Source: Candidatus Vecturithrix granuli (GTDB lineage: Bacteria; Moduliflexota; Moduliflexia; Moduliflexales; Moduliflexaceae). From it: 64,000 bases of DNA. Location of the stretch: NCBI GenBank assembly GCA_000739535.1, contig DF820467.1, positions 203,895-267,894 on the forward strand, in the 5' to 3' direction. This document shows, one piece after another, positions 44,152-52,513 of this stretch. Within the stretch, counting starts at the first letter, position 1; every line of letters starts with the position of its first letter. The notes beneath the pieces are model-generated. The model did not search any database. It saw only the letters and a list, made by a program, of their open reading frames with translations, and was not told where the DNA came from. The position numbers and the translations under genes are program-made.

Positions 44152-44307
44152 TGCCTACGAAACACACGGAAAGACGCGGAAATTTGGGGAAATTTTGGGG
44201 ACAACAACAGGTGTGAGAAATCAATGAATTGGGAATGGTCAAGAAATTCGTTCTATTTCTCAATTCATTGTATTTTTTTCCGTGTCTTTTCGTGTGTTTC
44301 GTGGGCA
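44152..44307. repeat. Long inverted repeat, CGAAACACACGG type
   Basis: Arms of 28 bases (44152-44179 and 44280-44307) match at 25 positions: TACGAAACACACGGAAAGAC against its complement. An inner dyad AATGAATTG/CAATTCATT lies between. It fills the gap between the amidohydrolase stop and pyrE start. A fragment of the same type stands at 8401-8440. Confidence 0.8.
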
Positions 44308-44319
44308 TATCAAAAGCCC

Positions 44320-45387
44320 TTAGTTCACTAACGCGCTCCGAATTTTCATTTTATCCACTTCATTCAAACGCTGGCCTGCGGCAATTTTAGCCCAGGTGGT
44401 GAAATTGTAAAACCGCAGACTATTTGCAGCGTAACAAATTTCATGATACAAATCCATATTCCCGGCCGGCAGGAAGAAATCTTCCACATTATCCGTTCCG
44501 ATTCGAACAGGGATGTCAGCCAGTAATAGATCGAGAACACGGGTAATGCTGTTGTGCATAGGCACCAACAAATTCCGATTTTGTTTGTTTGATAGCGTGG
44601 CGCTAGGGCAGACGATGACGCCGATATTCGTTTCTCGCAAGCCTTCTACTACGCGCTGAAAACGTTCTTCGTCATAAGAAGCGATTGACAGCGCGTGCAC
44701 TGCCCAGATTGTAGGCGTGCGTTTTTCTGTCCGGCCTCTGGAATCGGGACGCAGCCAGCGTACCGCTTCGATCAAGGTTTCTGTACCATTTTCATCGGGA
44801 CGATTACTCTGATCAACGTGCAGATGAACTTCTTTATATTCCATTTTATTGGCAAATTCGAGAATCCGGCGAAAATGTTCATTGAAACCGATATGGCCAA
44901 GACGAGCGTCACGTTCCGGCAGAGTGCCGATAAAATCGGCAATTCTGGCTCCCTCACTGAACACCTTCCAGCGTTCCGGCTGATCGTCTTTAAATCCGAA
45001 AATCGGATAAACACCGATCCGAAACTCGATGCGGTCTTTATATTTCTGCTTAAGCTCGCATCCCACTTCCAGCGCAGATGTCCCAATACAATCCGCAGTT
45101 GTATCAATGAAACTGTCGAGTCGGCGCGTTCCGCAAGCGATGGATTCTTCTAACACTCGCGACATTCGTTCTCTCAGCGACTCTTTGGTATAGGCCAAAC
45201 CTTCATGTAATGCACCGGTAGTGTGCTGTTTGGCCTCCAATGGATATGTAGCGATTTCCCACGGATCCATATCTGCATGTTCGACGTATTTAGATTCCAT
45301 CACATAAGCCCGGTCAATGTGAGCATGGGCATTAAACCAGCCGCCCAGATTCCTGACCGCATTGCGTAATTCTTGTTCAAATCCCAT
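44320..45387 (-). CDS. Amidohydrolase, cytosine deaminase-like
   Basis: A 355-residue TIM-barrel metal-dependent hydrolase. Ligands are H21 and H23 (FNAHAHIDRAY), the His of EVHLHVDQSN, the His of WAVHALS and the Asp of RIGTDNVEDFF. This pattern is that of CodA/Atz-type deaminases. ATG 45387 follows GAGGAGAATC; the 44-codon upstream extension is translated from the GTAGCGCGAAAC palindrome and is false. Its place before the pyrimidine genes makes a nucleobase or derivative a plausible substrate, but this is inference. Confidence 0.85.
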   Translation of the reverse strand: MGFEQELRNAVRNLGGWFNAHAHIDRAYVMESKYVEHADMDPWEIATYPLEAKQHTTGALHEGLAYTKESLRERMSRVLEESIACGTRRLDSFIDTTADCIGTSALEVGCELKQKYKDRIEFRIGVYPIFGFKDDQPERWKVFSEGARIADFIGTLPERDARLGHIGFNEHFRRILEFANKMEYKEVHLHVDQSNRPDENGTETLIEAVRWLRPDSRGRTEKRTPTIWAVHALSIASYDEERFQRVVEGLRETNIGVIVCPSATLSNKQNRNLLVPMHNSITRVLDLLLADIPVRIGTDNVEDFFLPAGNMDLYHEICYAANSLRFYNFTTWAKIAAGQRLNEVDKMKIRSALVN

Positions 45388-45405
45388 ACGATTCTCCTCT
45401 GAAAA

Positions 45406-45468
45406 TGTAGCGCGAAACTCCAGTTTCGCGCATCGTTGATCGCCGCGAAACTGGAGTTTCGCGGTACA
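45406..45468. repeat. GTAGCGCGAAACTCCAG palindromic element, copy 1
   Basis: A 63-base element: TGTAGCGCGAAACTCCAGTT (from 45406) and the complement ending CGCGGTACA (45468), around a CATCGTTGATCG centre. Nearly identical copies are at 63810-63872 and 63926-63990. Read through, it encodes AKLQFRG...RCAKLEFRATF, which produces false N-termini for the amidohydrolase and the GH4 gene. Confidence 0.9.
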
Positions 45469-45580
45469 TCTCATCTCCCCTGCACAGAGTATGTTCATTC
45501 GCCGTGGTGCGTTTGCCAAAACGAATGAATAACTCCTTTCAAAATGCAGAGCGAAATGGTATTTCGCGCATCAATGTCCA

Positions 45581-45658
45581 AAAAAAACGCCCTTTGCTCG
45601 TAAAGAGCAAAGGGCGAAGGGTAAAAAAAATCCCCTTGATCGCTATGATCAAGGGGAT
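45581..45658 (-). terminator. Two tandem Rho-independent terminators
   Basis: On the minus strand the stem ATCCCCTTGATC (45658-45647 with 45641-45630, loop of 5) is followed by eight T. The next stem CGCCCTTTGCTC (45616-45605 with 45599-45588, loop of 5) is followed by seven T. Both are textbook terminators, 196-270 bases after the GNAT-like gene and 200 bases before the amidohydrolase. They end the upstream transcript or act as an attenuator for the downstream one. Confidence 0.8.
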
Positions 45659-45853
45659 CATCCCTCCTACTGGGAACAGGAGCAAAAAGAAAGACCTTTC
45701 GCCGCGCCCGGATAAAAAAGGCATCTCGCAAAAATTTAGTGTCAATCTGTAGGTGTGCTTGTCTTGCTCTCATAATTAAGGCAACACTTAATGAGATGGA
45801 ATGGTTTCTGTCAACTTTTTTTTACCATGTTTTCAAAAATCGGATTCTGTTGG

Positions 45854-46978
45854 TTATAACAGACCGCATTCGAGGTAACGCCTGTCTTCCTGTCTCAGCG
45901 TGTTGATAAATTCTTGCTGTTCTTCCCAAAATACAAGGTACATCTTGCTTCTGTAGCTGATATGCGGGCGTTTTTGCAGGATGAAACCCAGAGGATGAGA
46001 CTCATGCACACCAATCAGGAAAAAAGGGACAGAGCCGGTTACATACGCCAGATATTCAAGAAACAGAGAAAAAATTTCCGGATTCTGGTCTTTGACGGCC
46101 CAGAACGACAGGGTACAGAAGGCTAAGATACTACCCGGAGCAGGCAGCGCCGGAAATCCGAACAGGGGCAAAAGTTTGGTAAAGGGATACAGACATCTGA
46201 AGTATCCACCGTAGCCTTGCAGCAGATATTGCTTGTAGGAACGTTGATCCCATAACGCCCCAACTGCCAAAAATTCGCCGTGAGCATCTTGCATAACCCA
46301 AAAATCTTTAACCCCCAAATCAGGAAATACGCCGGAAAGCAGAGCAGTTTCCGTGATCACCGGGAAAAATTGCATCTGTCGCCCCTGCTCATGCAGAAAA
46401 GCGACAAGTAACGGCAAATCAGCCATCGTGGCTTGTCTGAAGGAACAGGAAGCAAGCAGGGCTGAACGTGATTTTAGAGGTCGTCCGGTGCGGAGGGCAA
46501 AAATTTCATATTTCCCAAAAGGCTGGTAAGTGGGCATGAAAACCCGGTGTTTTTCTAACATCGCCTGTACATCCAGATTCTCTTCGAGAATTGTGGTGAT
46601 GTAGCACGCGACATGCTTCGTCTGGTGTAATGTTCGCAAATACGCATATCCCCGGTGCAAAATCGGAAACTTTTTCAGGTAGGTTCTGGCGACGCGCAGT
46701 CCGAATAAATAGCCAACTCTGGTAGGGATGCCATTCACAAATAGGTTACGGATGGCGCACGCGCCGAATCCGGCAATTTTGCCGTATTGAGTATCTCTGG
46801 CGACAATAATATCCACCTCGTCCCCTTCCTGCTTAAAGGACCAATAGGCATCCGGGCGGCGGGTGTAAATCAACGCAATATGACCTTTGAATGACGCCTC
46901 TTCCAGGATGTGTAAAATTTCATCGCTATCCTGAGCCGTCGCCTGCTCAAATAGAAAACGGGAATGTTGCGTGGGCAT
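45854..46978 (-). CDS. GNAT-like acetyltransferase family protein
   Basis: A 374-residue protein that looks like two GNAT folds in tandem. The first (about 8-165) starts FEQATAQDSDEILHILEEAS and has GKIAGFGACAIRNLFVNG and YLFGLRVARTYLKKFPI where acetyl-CoA would bind; the second (about 178-365) starts FRQATMADLPLLVAFL. The donor and acceptor are unknown. Its ATG directly adjoins the stop of the radical SAM gene upstream, so the two form one operon and may modify the same product. Confidence 0.75.
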   Translation of the reverse strand: MPTQHSRFLFEQATAQDSDEILHILEEASFKGHIALIYTRRPDAYWSFKQEGDEVDIIVARDTQYGKIAGFGACAIRNLFVNGIPTRVGYLFGLRVARTYLKKFPILHRGYAYLRTLHQTKHVACYITTILEENLDVQAMLEKHRVFMPTYQPFGKYEIFALRTGRPLKSRSALLASCSFRQATMADLPLLVAFLHEQGRQMQFFPVITETALLSGVFPDLGVKDFWVMQDAHGEFLAVGALWDQRSYKQYLLQGYGGYFRCLYPFTKLLPLFGFPALPAPGSILAFCTLSFWAVKDQNPEIFSLFLEYLAYVTGSVPFFLIGVHESHPLGFILQKRPHISYRSKMYLVFWEEQQEFINTLRQEDRRYLECGLL

Positions 46979-48310
46979 TTATTTCGGCAACTCCTCCAGA
47001 CCTTCTCCAAGCAGGAGGCCGAGCTTTTGGTCAACCTCGCGTTGCAGATTCAAATTTTGCAGCCAATAACTCAAAAAGAAAAGCGACGTGGCCTTTCGTC
47101 CGAATAAGGCGGTTCCGCGTCTAAAAATGGAAGAAAAATTGAAGAACTCGCGGCGGGCTGCGGCGCAGCGTTCGGATAATTCTGCGGGCGACATGTTTTT
47201 GGGGCGAAATGGAATGGTGCCATACGTATAATCGGATTCCAGCCACCAATGCGGGCTGAGCAAACGCCCTTCCTGTTTCAAGCGTTCATACAGGGCGGTC
47301 CCCGGCAATGGAAGTAAATGGTTAAAGGCGGCAAAGAAAAATTTGTGCTTCATTGAAAACTCAAGAGCCTTGTCAAAGGAGGCCGGCGTGTCATAGTCGA
47401 ACCCAAACACAAAGGTGGCGTAAATATGAATCCCGGCCGCATGAATGCGCTGGACCAATTCATCCATATTGCCGAGTTTTGCAGCCCAGGCTTTGTGCAT
47501 CTGTTCTAAATTTTGTTGCTCTAATGATTCAAAACCTATCAGCAGCATATCACAACCGCTCTTTTTGAGCCAGCGCAGTAATTCAGGATGCTGAGCCACG
47601 GTCAATGTCCCTTGCGAGGCCCAGTGAATGCCTAACGGTTCGATGGCATGACATAAATCAAGCGCGTACCGGGGATTGGCAATGATATTGTCGTCCACCA
47701 GAAAGAAATACCGTTTACCGGAACATTTGATGTCTTCAACCACATCAGCAACCGAACGGCGGTGGTATTTCGCATCATAATAGGAAGTAATCGCGCAAAA
47801 TTCGCAGTCATACACACAGCCGCGCCCGGTTTCTACTAAGCCAAGGGGCAGGTATTTTTTTCCATGAAAAATCTTCCGATCCGGCAGGACCGTATAACCT
47901 GGTTTTCCAGGATAATACGGCTGAAGTGTTCCCTGTTGCGCATCGTGCAAGAGGTGATGCCACACCCCTTCGGCATTGCCAATCACCACGGCGTCAGCGT
48001 ATGCAGCCGCTTCTTCCGGGAGGGCGGTCGGATGATAGCCGCCCAGAACGACCGGAATGCCGCGCGCCCGGAATCTTTCAGCAATACGGTAGGCGCGTCT
48101 GGCCGTGTAGGTTTCGACCGTGATCGCGACCAGATCGGTATGCGTGTCATAATTGATCAATTCCAACCGGTCATCAAAAAATTCTCTCTCCATGTCCGGC
48201 GGCGTGAGCGCGCTGAGCGTAGCGATGGGCAGCGGTTCCATCTTCCAGGTGTGAATATATTTTTGTCCCGGCTTTTTCCCGACCGCCGGATAAATGAATG
48301 TCAATTTCAT
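46979..48310 (-). CDS. B12-binding-domain radical SAM protein
   Basis: A 443-residue radical SAM enzyme. The N-terminal Rossmann-like domain resembles B12-binding domains (VVLGGYHPTALPEEA, ADAVVIGNAEG) but lacks a clear DxHxxG motif. The 4Fe-4S site CVYDCEFC (CxxxCxxC) lies near residue 175, followed by VDDNIIANPRYA and FGFDYDTPASF. Members include hopanoid and Mg-protoporphyrin cyclase-like enzymes; substrates vary. ATG 48310 is used; 15 upstream codons come from a palindromic repeat. It is a paralog of the protein at 48900-50234. Confidence 0.88.
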   Translation of the reverse strand: MKLTFIYPAVGKKPGQKYIHTWKMEPLPIATLSALTPPDMEREFFDDRLELINYDTHTDLVAITVETYTARRAYRIAERFRARGIPVVLGGYHPTALPEEAAAYADAVVIGNAEGVWHHLLHDAQQGTLQPYYPGKPGYTVLPDRKIFHGKKYLPLGLVETGRGCVYDCEFCAITSYYDAKYHRRSVADVVEDIKCSGKRYFFLVDDNIIANPRYALDLCHAIEPLGIHWASQGTLTVAQHPELLRWLKKSGCDMLLIGFESLEQQNLEQMHKAWAAKLGNMDELVQRIHAAGIHIYATFVFGFDYDTPASFDKALEFSMKHKFFFAAFNHLLPLPGTALYERLKQEGRLLSPHWWLESDYTYGTIPFRPKNMSPAELSERCAAARREFFNFSSIFRRGTALFGRKATSLFFLSYWLQNLNLQREVDQKLGLLLGEGLEELPK

Positions 48311-48329
48311 GTTGTGACCCCAGAAGATT

Positions 48330-48410
48330 AGCCACGAAGATACACCAAGAAACACGAAGAAAAGAAAAAAACAAAAATATCTTCGTGCTCCTTCGTGTAT
48401 CTTCGTGGCT
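48330..48410. repeat. CCACGAAGATACAC palindrome, downstream copy
   Basis: Arms AGCCACGAAGATACACC... (48330-48360) and 48380-48410 pair at 28 of 31 positions. The same palindrome occurs on the other side of the GxxExxY gene at 48831-48901. Confidence 0.85.
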
Positions 48411-48423
48411 CAAAAAACTCTGA

Positions 48424-48819
48424 TCAATCATCTTCGGTATAGATAAATCGTTTCCATTCCAACTTTCCATGGCTGCCAAAATTGATCAGTAATCCAACAT
48501 TCATTCGAGTCGCTTTTAAATAATTGAGTAATTGTGCTTCTTCTTTTGTGGTTAAACGAGAAATACATTTCAATTCAACGATAATTTTACCATAGCCAAC
48601 ATAATCGGCAATGTATTCTTTTTTCAGCTTTTTTCTTTTGTAATCAACAGGAACTTTTACCTGAGTTTCACAGGGAATCTGGCGATCATAAGATTCGAGT
48701 TCCATCGCTTCTTCATAAACAGCTTCCAAAAATCCTGAGCCAAGCTCCTTATGTACTTCAATTGCTGCTCCAATAATGTTATAGACTTCTTCTTTGTAGA
48801 GTAGATCTTTTTGCATCAT
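48424..48819 (-). CDS. GxxExxY protein, PD-(D/E)XK nuclease-like
   Basis: A 131-residue protein of the GxxExxY family. The naming motif is GSGFLEAVYEEAM, and the nuclease-like core is IADYVGYGKIIVELKCI, with Asp and E-x-K spaced as in PD-(D/E)XK enzymes. A biochemical function is not established for the family. The 13 upstream codons are translated from a repeat and are left out; the ATG at 48819 has no clear ribosome site. Both ends are flanked by matching palindromes, and the gene interrupts the run of two radical SAM genes. Confidence 0.85.
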   Translation of the reverse strand: MMQKDLLYKEEVYNIIGAAIEVHKELGSGFLEAVYEEAMELESYDRQIPCETQVKVPVDYKRKKLKKEYIADYVGYGKIIVELKCISRLTTKEEAQLLNYLKATRMNVGLLINFGSHGKLEWKRFIYTEDD

Positions 48820-48830
48820 GATTTTATTTG

Positions 48831-48901
48831 AGCCACGAAGATACACGAAAGAACACAAAGAAAGGAAAAAACTTCGTGCTTCTTCGTGTATCTTCGTGGC
48901 T
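48831..48901. repeat. CCACGAAGATACAC palindrome, upstream copy
   Basis: AGCCACGAAGATACACGAAA (48831-48850, arm to 48860) pairs with 48872-48901 with few mismatches. Its edge supplies two bases of the TAG stop (48900-48902) of the neighbouring radical SAM gene. Confidence 0.85.
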
Positions 48902-50234
48902 AAAATCGTTGTGTTTCAGCCAATAAGCGGCGGATGTAGAGCTTATATGCCAGATTTCCGACAAAAGTAATCGGGAAATTCAGGCCTGATCCGTGTGTGC
49001 GTTTGACAATTGAAGGGAATCTGTACGTTTGTTGATACGCCCACTTAAATCCGGCGTCAAGCTCCTGAGGGGACATTCGTTTCGGCAGAAAAACGACATG
49101 TTGCGTGTCGTAATATTCCCAGCGTGTGTGCAGTAGGCGATTTTCAGCTTGTACCCGTTCAAAGGCGCGTGTGCCGGGGTAGGGGGTGTAAATGGCATAG
49201 CGGGGAATATCAATATGCAAAGTATCCACCATCTCTACTGTAGTAGCAAAAATAGATGTATCATCCTCGTCGAGACCGAAAATAAAGCAGCCCTGAATGA
49301 TGATACGGCGGTCGTGCAGTTTATTGACAAATTCCTGATACTGTTCGACTTTATTAAAACCTTTATGAATGGAAGTGAGCGAGTGGTGGTTAATTGATTC
49401 AAAGCCAATCAACAAAAATTTACAGCCGCTTTGCTGCATTAAATCGAGTAATTCCTCATCCTGACCGATTCGGGTTGAAGCCAGCCCGCCCCAGGATGTT
49501 TTAAGCGGAATCAGAGCGTGCAGAAATTCTTTGGCATATTCCGGGTCTTCGGTTAAGTGCACGTCGCTGATGGCAAATCTGCGGGAAGGAAGCTTGCGGA
49601 TTTCGTCAATCACATCAGCGATGGGGCGCGTCTGCCAGCCGAATTTGACCGCCGGAACCGTACAAAAGTCGCAAACTCCGCGACAACCGCGCGTGACCAT
49701 CACAGTGTTCGGAAGCATATAACCAAAGCGGCGTTGCAGGTCGCGCCGGGGACAGGGAAGATGTTCAAGCGACGTCGGGCCCGTTGTGTGATATACCGGC
49801 TGTAAGCACCCTTGTGCGAAATCGCGCAGGAGCTGCGGCCATGTAGTTTCACTGAATCCAATGACCACCGCATCCGCGTGTTGTTTGGCTTCATCTGACA
49901 GCAGCGTGACATGCACCCCGCCTAATACCACCGTTGCGCCTTGCGATCTGAAACGATCGGCAATCTGATACGCGCGGGTTGACGTGCCGGTCATACAGCT
50001 TATACCGACCAGATCGTAGTGTTTGTGAAAAGGAATTCTCTGGATACTTTCATCCACTATCTCAATCTGCGCCTTCAATTCCGGCGGAACCAATGCGGCC
50101 AGCATCGTGGCAGTTAAGGGCGCTTCGCGGAATGAGACATCAAACAGCCCCAACCGTAGCTTGTGAATCCTGCCATCCGGCAGGATAAGCAAAATCTTGA
50201 ACGATGAAATGATGTGAGTGTTTATAGATGTCAT
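48900..50234 (-). CDS. B12-binding-domain radical SAM protein, paralog 2
   Basis: A 444-residue radical SAM protein similar in plan to the one at 46979-48310. The N-terminal part has VVLGGVHVTLLSDEA and ADAVVIGFSETTW; the cluster site is CRGVCDFC (CxxxCxxC) at about residue 187; then ISDVHLTEDPEYA, FIFGLDEDDTSIF and YTPYPGTRAFERV follow. The stop codon is partly formed by the flanking palindrome, so the native C-terminus may have been altered by it. The substrate is unknown; joint action with the paralog and the GNAT-like protein is plausible. Confidence 0.88.
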   Translation of the reverse strand: MTSINTHIISSFKILLILPDGRIHKLRLGLFDVSFREAPLTATMLAALVPPELKAQIEIVDESIQRIPFHKHYDLVGISCMTGTSTRAYQIADRFRSQGATVVLGGVHVTLLSDEAKQHADAVVIGFSETTWPQLLRDFAQGCLQPVYHTTGPTSLEHLPCPRRDLQRRFGYMLPNTVMVTRGCRGVCDFCTVPAVKFGWQTRPIADVIDEIRKLPSRRFAISDVHLTEDPEYAKEFLHALIPLKTSWGGLASTRIGQDEELLDLMQQSGCKFLLIGFESINHHSLTSIHKGFNKVEQYQEFVNKLHDRRIIIQGCFIFGLDEDDTSIFATTVEMVDTLHIDIPRYAIYTPYPGTRAFERVQAENRLLHTRWEYYDTQHVVFLPKRMSPQELDAGFKWAYQQTYRFPSIVKRTHGSGLNFPITFVGNLAYKLYIRRLLAETQRF

Positions 50235-50258
50235 GCCGCTATGTTTAGTGCCTTACAG

Positions 50259-50327
50259 AAGACACCAACGGATTGAAGAAATCAATGAATTTTACAAGTG
50301 AACACGGGTACAATCCGTTGATGTCTT
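50259..50327. repeat. Inverted repeat AAGACACCAACGGATTG
   Basis: 17-base arms at 50259-50275 and 50311-50327 match at 16 positions. It lies in the 126-base gap between the binding protein stop and the radical SAM start. Confidence 0.7.
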
Positions 50328-50360
50328 GCCTCCGTTGTTGTGCTTCTGTTGTTCTTCAGT

Positions 50361-51902
50361 TCACCGAATTTTGTAGGCCTCCCTGAAGTCTGGCGTTTCA
50401 ATGGCATAGGTCATGCGAAAACCTTCTACATTGCTGCGCAGGCCATGTAACCCATTCATCGTGCCGATAAAGACCATCATGGCGTCTTCAGCCATCAGGC
50501 GTTGGACTTCAGCATACATGATTTTGCGTTGTTCCGGTTCTGCCGTCACGGCCGCTTCGTTGATCAGCCGCGCCACTTCCGGGTTTTTATAATTGATATA
50601 GTTCTGTTCCGGGTCGCCGAATCCTGCCAGCCGTCCATTCGGATCGAGTTTGCCGGTATGGCCGATGATCGTCATGTCAAAGTCGCGCCCCCGATACACA
50701 TTGCTTAACCAGGTCGCCCAATCCATCAACTGTATTTTAGCGTCAATACCGACCTGTTTCAACATATTTTGTACCATATTGCCGGCGTTAACGTGCGGGC
50801 TGTAATTTTGGGGTAAGGCGAGTGTGAGCTTAAACCCATCAGGATAACCGGCTTCAGTCAACAAATCTTTGGCTTTTTGCGGATTATAGGGATACATGTC
50901 GCTATAATCCACATAATACGGACTTCCGACATCGAGAAACGATCCGATGATCGCGCCGCCAGTATAAGCAATATCGAGTAATGCTTGTTGGTCAATGGCA
51001 TGGCAGATCGCTTTTCTTACGAGTAGATTATCGAATGGAGGACGTTGATGGTTCATTGCTACGACCAGAGCTAACGCCGTCGAATAGGTAAAAAGTTTTG
51101 TTTCGGGATTTCCTTCGATTTTGGGGACATTATGCATATCCAGGCTCTGGATAATATCAAACTCTCCAACCAATAAGCCTTGCAGTTGCACGGTGGCATC
51201 AATCACGACCTTAAATTCGATTTCATCCAGATACGGTTTCCCTTGCTGCCAATAATTCGGGAATCTGGTGTAACTGAGATGATCATCACGAATCCATTCT
51301 TTGAACATAAAAGGTCCTGTTCCGATGGGATGCGTACTGAAATCATGCCCTGCTTCAATCGCCCGTTTCGGCAGAATCGCACTCCATCCCGATGCCAACG
51401 TTGCCATTAACGGAGCATAAATCTTTTCGAGGGCGAATTGGATTGTCAGATCATCAAGCACCGTAATTTCTTTGACGAATTTAAATTCCGGTTTGTGCGG
51501 CGATGTTGATTCCGGGGCAAGGATGCGCTCGAATGTGGCTTTGACATCCGCTGCCGTCAACGGGTCGCCATTGTGAAAAACAACTCCTGGACGTAAATGA
51601 AACGTGAGTGTCTTATTTTCTTGAGATAACTCCCAGGATTCCGCCAACGCAGGAACTAGGTTGCCGTGTTCATCAGGTTCAAGTAAGGTATCATACGTGC
51701 TTTTGACGTGTTGAAATGTTAAGGTGCCTGAAGTTGCCTGTGGATCAAGAGTATCCGGGGTTCCAGGAATGGCATACACTAGTTTGCCGCCCAAAACCGG
51801 GGACGGCGTTTGCGCGAAACAATTCATCAGCATTGGATTCAGGATGAAAGAAACACTGAAAAATATCAAAAACAGCATTATGCAGCGAAATTTCGTGTTC
51901 AT
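50361..51902 (-). CDS. ABC transporter substrate-binding protein, family 5
   Basis: A 513-residue exported solute-binding protein of the oligopeptide/nickel/glutathione type. The signal peptide is about 1-31 (CIMLFLIFFSVSFILNPMLM, ending CFAQ). Landmarks: LVYAIPGTPDTLDPQATSG, LAESWELSQENKTLTFHLR, FHNGDPLTAADVKATFERIL, HPIGTGPFMFKEW and AGYPDGFKLTLALP. No permease or ATPase adjoins it. It is distinct from the family-5 protein at 14107-15687. Confidence 0.94.
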   Translation of the reverse strand: MNTKFRCIMLFLIFFSVSFILNPMLMNCFAQTPSPVLGGKLVYAIPGTPDTLDPQATSGTLTFQHVKSTYDTLLEPDEHGNLVPALAESWELSQENKTLTFHLRPGVVFHNGDPLTAADVKATFERILAPESTSPHKPEFKFVKEITVLDDLTIQFALEKIYAPLMATLASGWSAILPKRAIEAGHDFSTHPIGTGPFMFKEWIRDDHLSYTRFPNYWQQGKPYLDEIEFKVVIDATVQLQGLLVGEFDIIQSLDMHNVPKIEGNPETKLFTYSTALALVVAMNHQRPPFDNLLVRKAICHAIDQQALLDIAYTGGAIIGSFLDVGSPYYVDYSDMYPYNPQKAKDLLTEAGYPDGFKLTLALPQNYSPHVNAGNMVQNMLKQVGIDAKIQLMDWATWLSNVYRGRDFDMTIIGHTGKLDPNGRLAGFGDPEQNYINYKNPEVARLINEAAVTAEPEQRKIMYAEVQRLMAEDAMMVFIGTMNGLHGLRSNVEGFRMTYAIETPDFREAYKIR

Positions 51903-52127
51903 ACAAAACTCCTTTATTCAATTTCTATGGGGTTGATATTGTTGAGTAAATCCAACAAAGCTTTTGGAAACGCATTATCCCAACCTTGTCAACAGTTTTA
52001 TGTAGTTCTTTTCTCAAATAACTCGTATATACCCTTATTTACCAGATTATGATTATCTTTCATCCATTTTTGAAAAAAAGCTTGACTTTTTTCGAACGGC
52101 GTTCAAAAAGAAGTACACATGTCATGG

Positions 52128-52225
52128 GGGAGTGGATAGCGGTCTGGTGACGCTCCTGGACTTCAAATCCAGTGTGGGGCGCTAATACCGTCCTGGGTGG
52201 GTTCGATTCCTACGCACTCCCGCCA
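52128..52225 (+). tRNA. selC: Selenocysteine tRNA, anticodon TCA
   Basis: 98 bases with encoded CCA. The 8-base acceptor GGGAGTGG pairs with GCACTCCC over seven positions (the eighth is G-G). The anticodon arm CTGGA-CTTCAAA-TCCAG has anticodon TCA. The long variable arm GGGGCG-CTAATAC-CGTCCT gives a 6-bp stem with G-T pairs, and the T arm is GTGGG-TTCGATT-CCTAC. The 8+5 acceptor/T plan, long extra arm and TCA anticodon identify tRNA-Sec, which serves UGA recoding together with SelA and SelB. Neither selA, selB nor a selenoprotein gene is seen in the window. Confidence 0.96.
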
Positions 52226-52513
52226 CCACGTTTACGATCGATTTTTTCACCCCAATTTTCATTATCTTCATTCTCAAATTCCTTGATCTCAGAAAAATTC
52301 ATTGACGAAAATCAGAGCTTTCAATATTTCAGCAATCAGTTATTAAGGCAACAAGAAAAAAATTGATCGTGCTTTGGGACAGAAGTTGTTACTAACAAAC
52401 CTTGCCGGACTTTGTCGGACAAGTCTGAGCTGTTCGACAAAGTTTGATAGTAAGAACTTCTATCCTAAAGCCGTCTGGGAAGAGGAACTCAGGATTGTAA
52501 AAAGGATACGAGC
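52226..52513. repeat. Gap with one imperfect long dyad
   Basis: The gap between tRNA-Sec and the EndoQ-UvrD gene holds an imperfect 30-base inverted repeat: GCTTTGGGACAGAAGTTG (from 52372) against its complement ending CCTAAAGC (52473), 25 of 30 matching, with a GGACTTTGTCGGACAA centre. No gene is visible. Confidence 0.6.

Noticed and set aside
45539-45745. Short minus-strand frame through the tandem terminators as a leader peptide
   Set aside because: The AGGAGG is only one base from the ATG, and the residues are just a translation of the two stems and their T runs.
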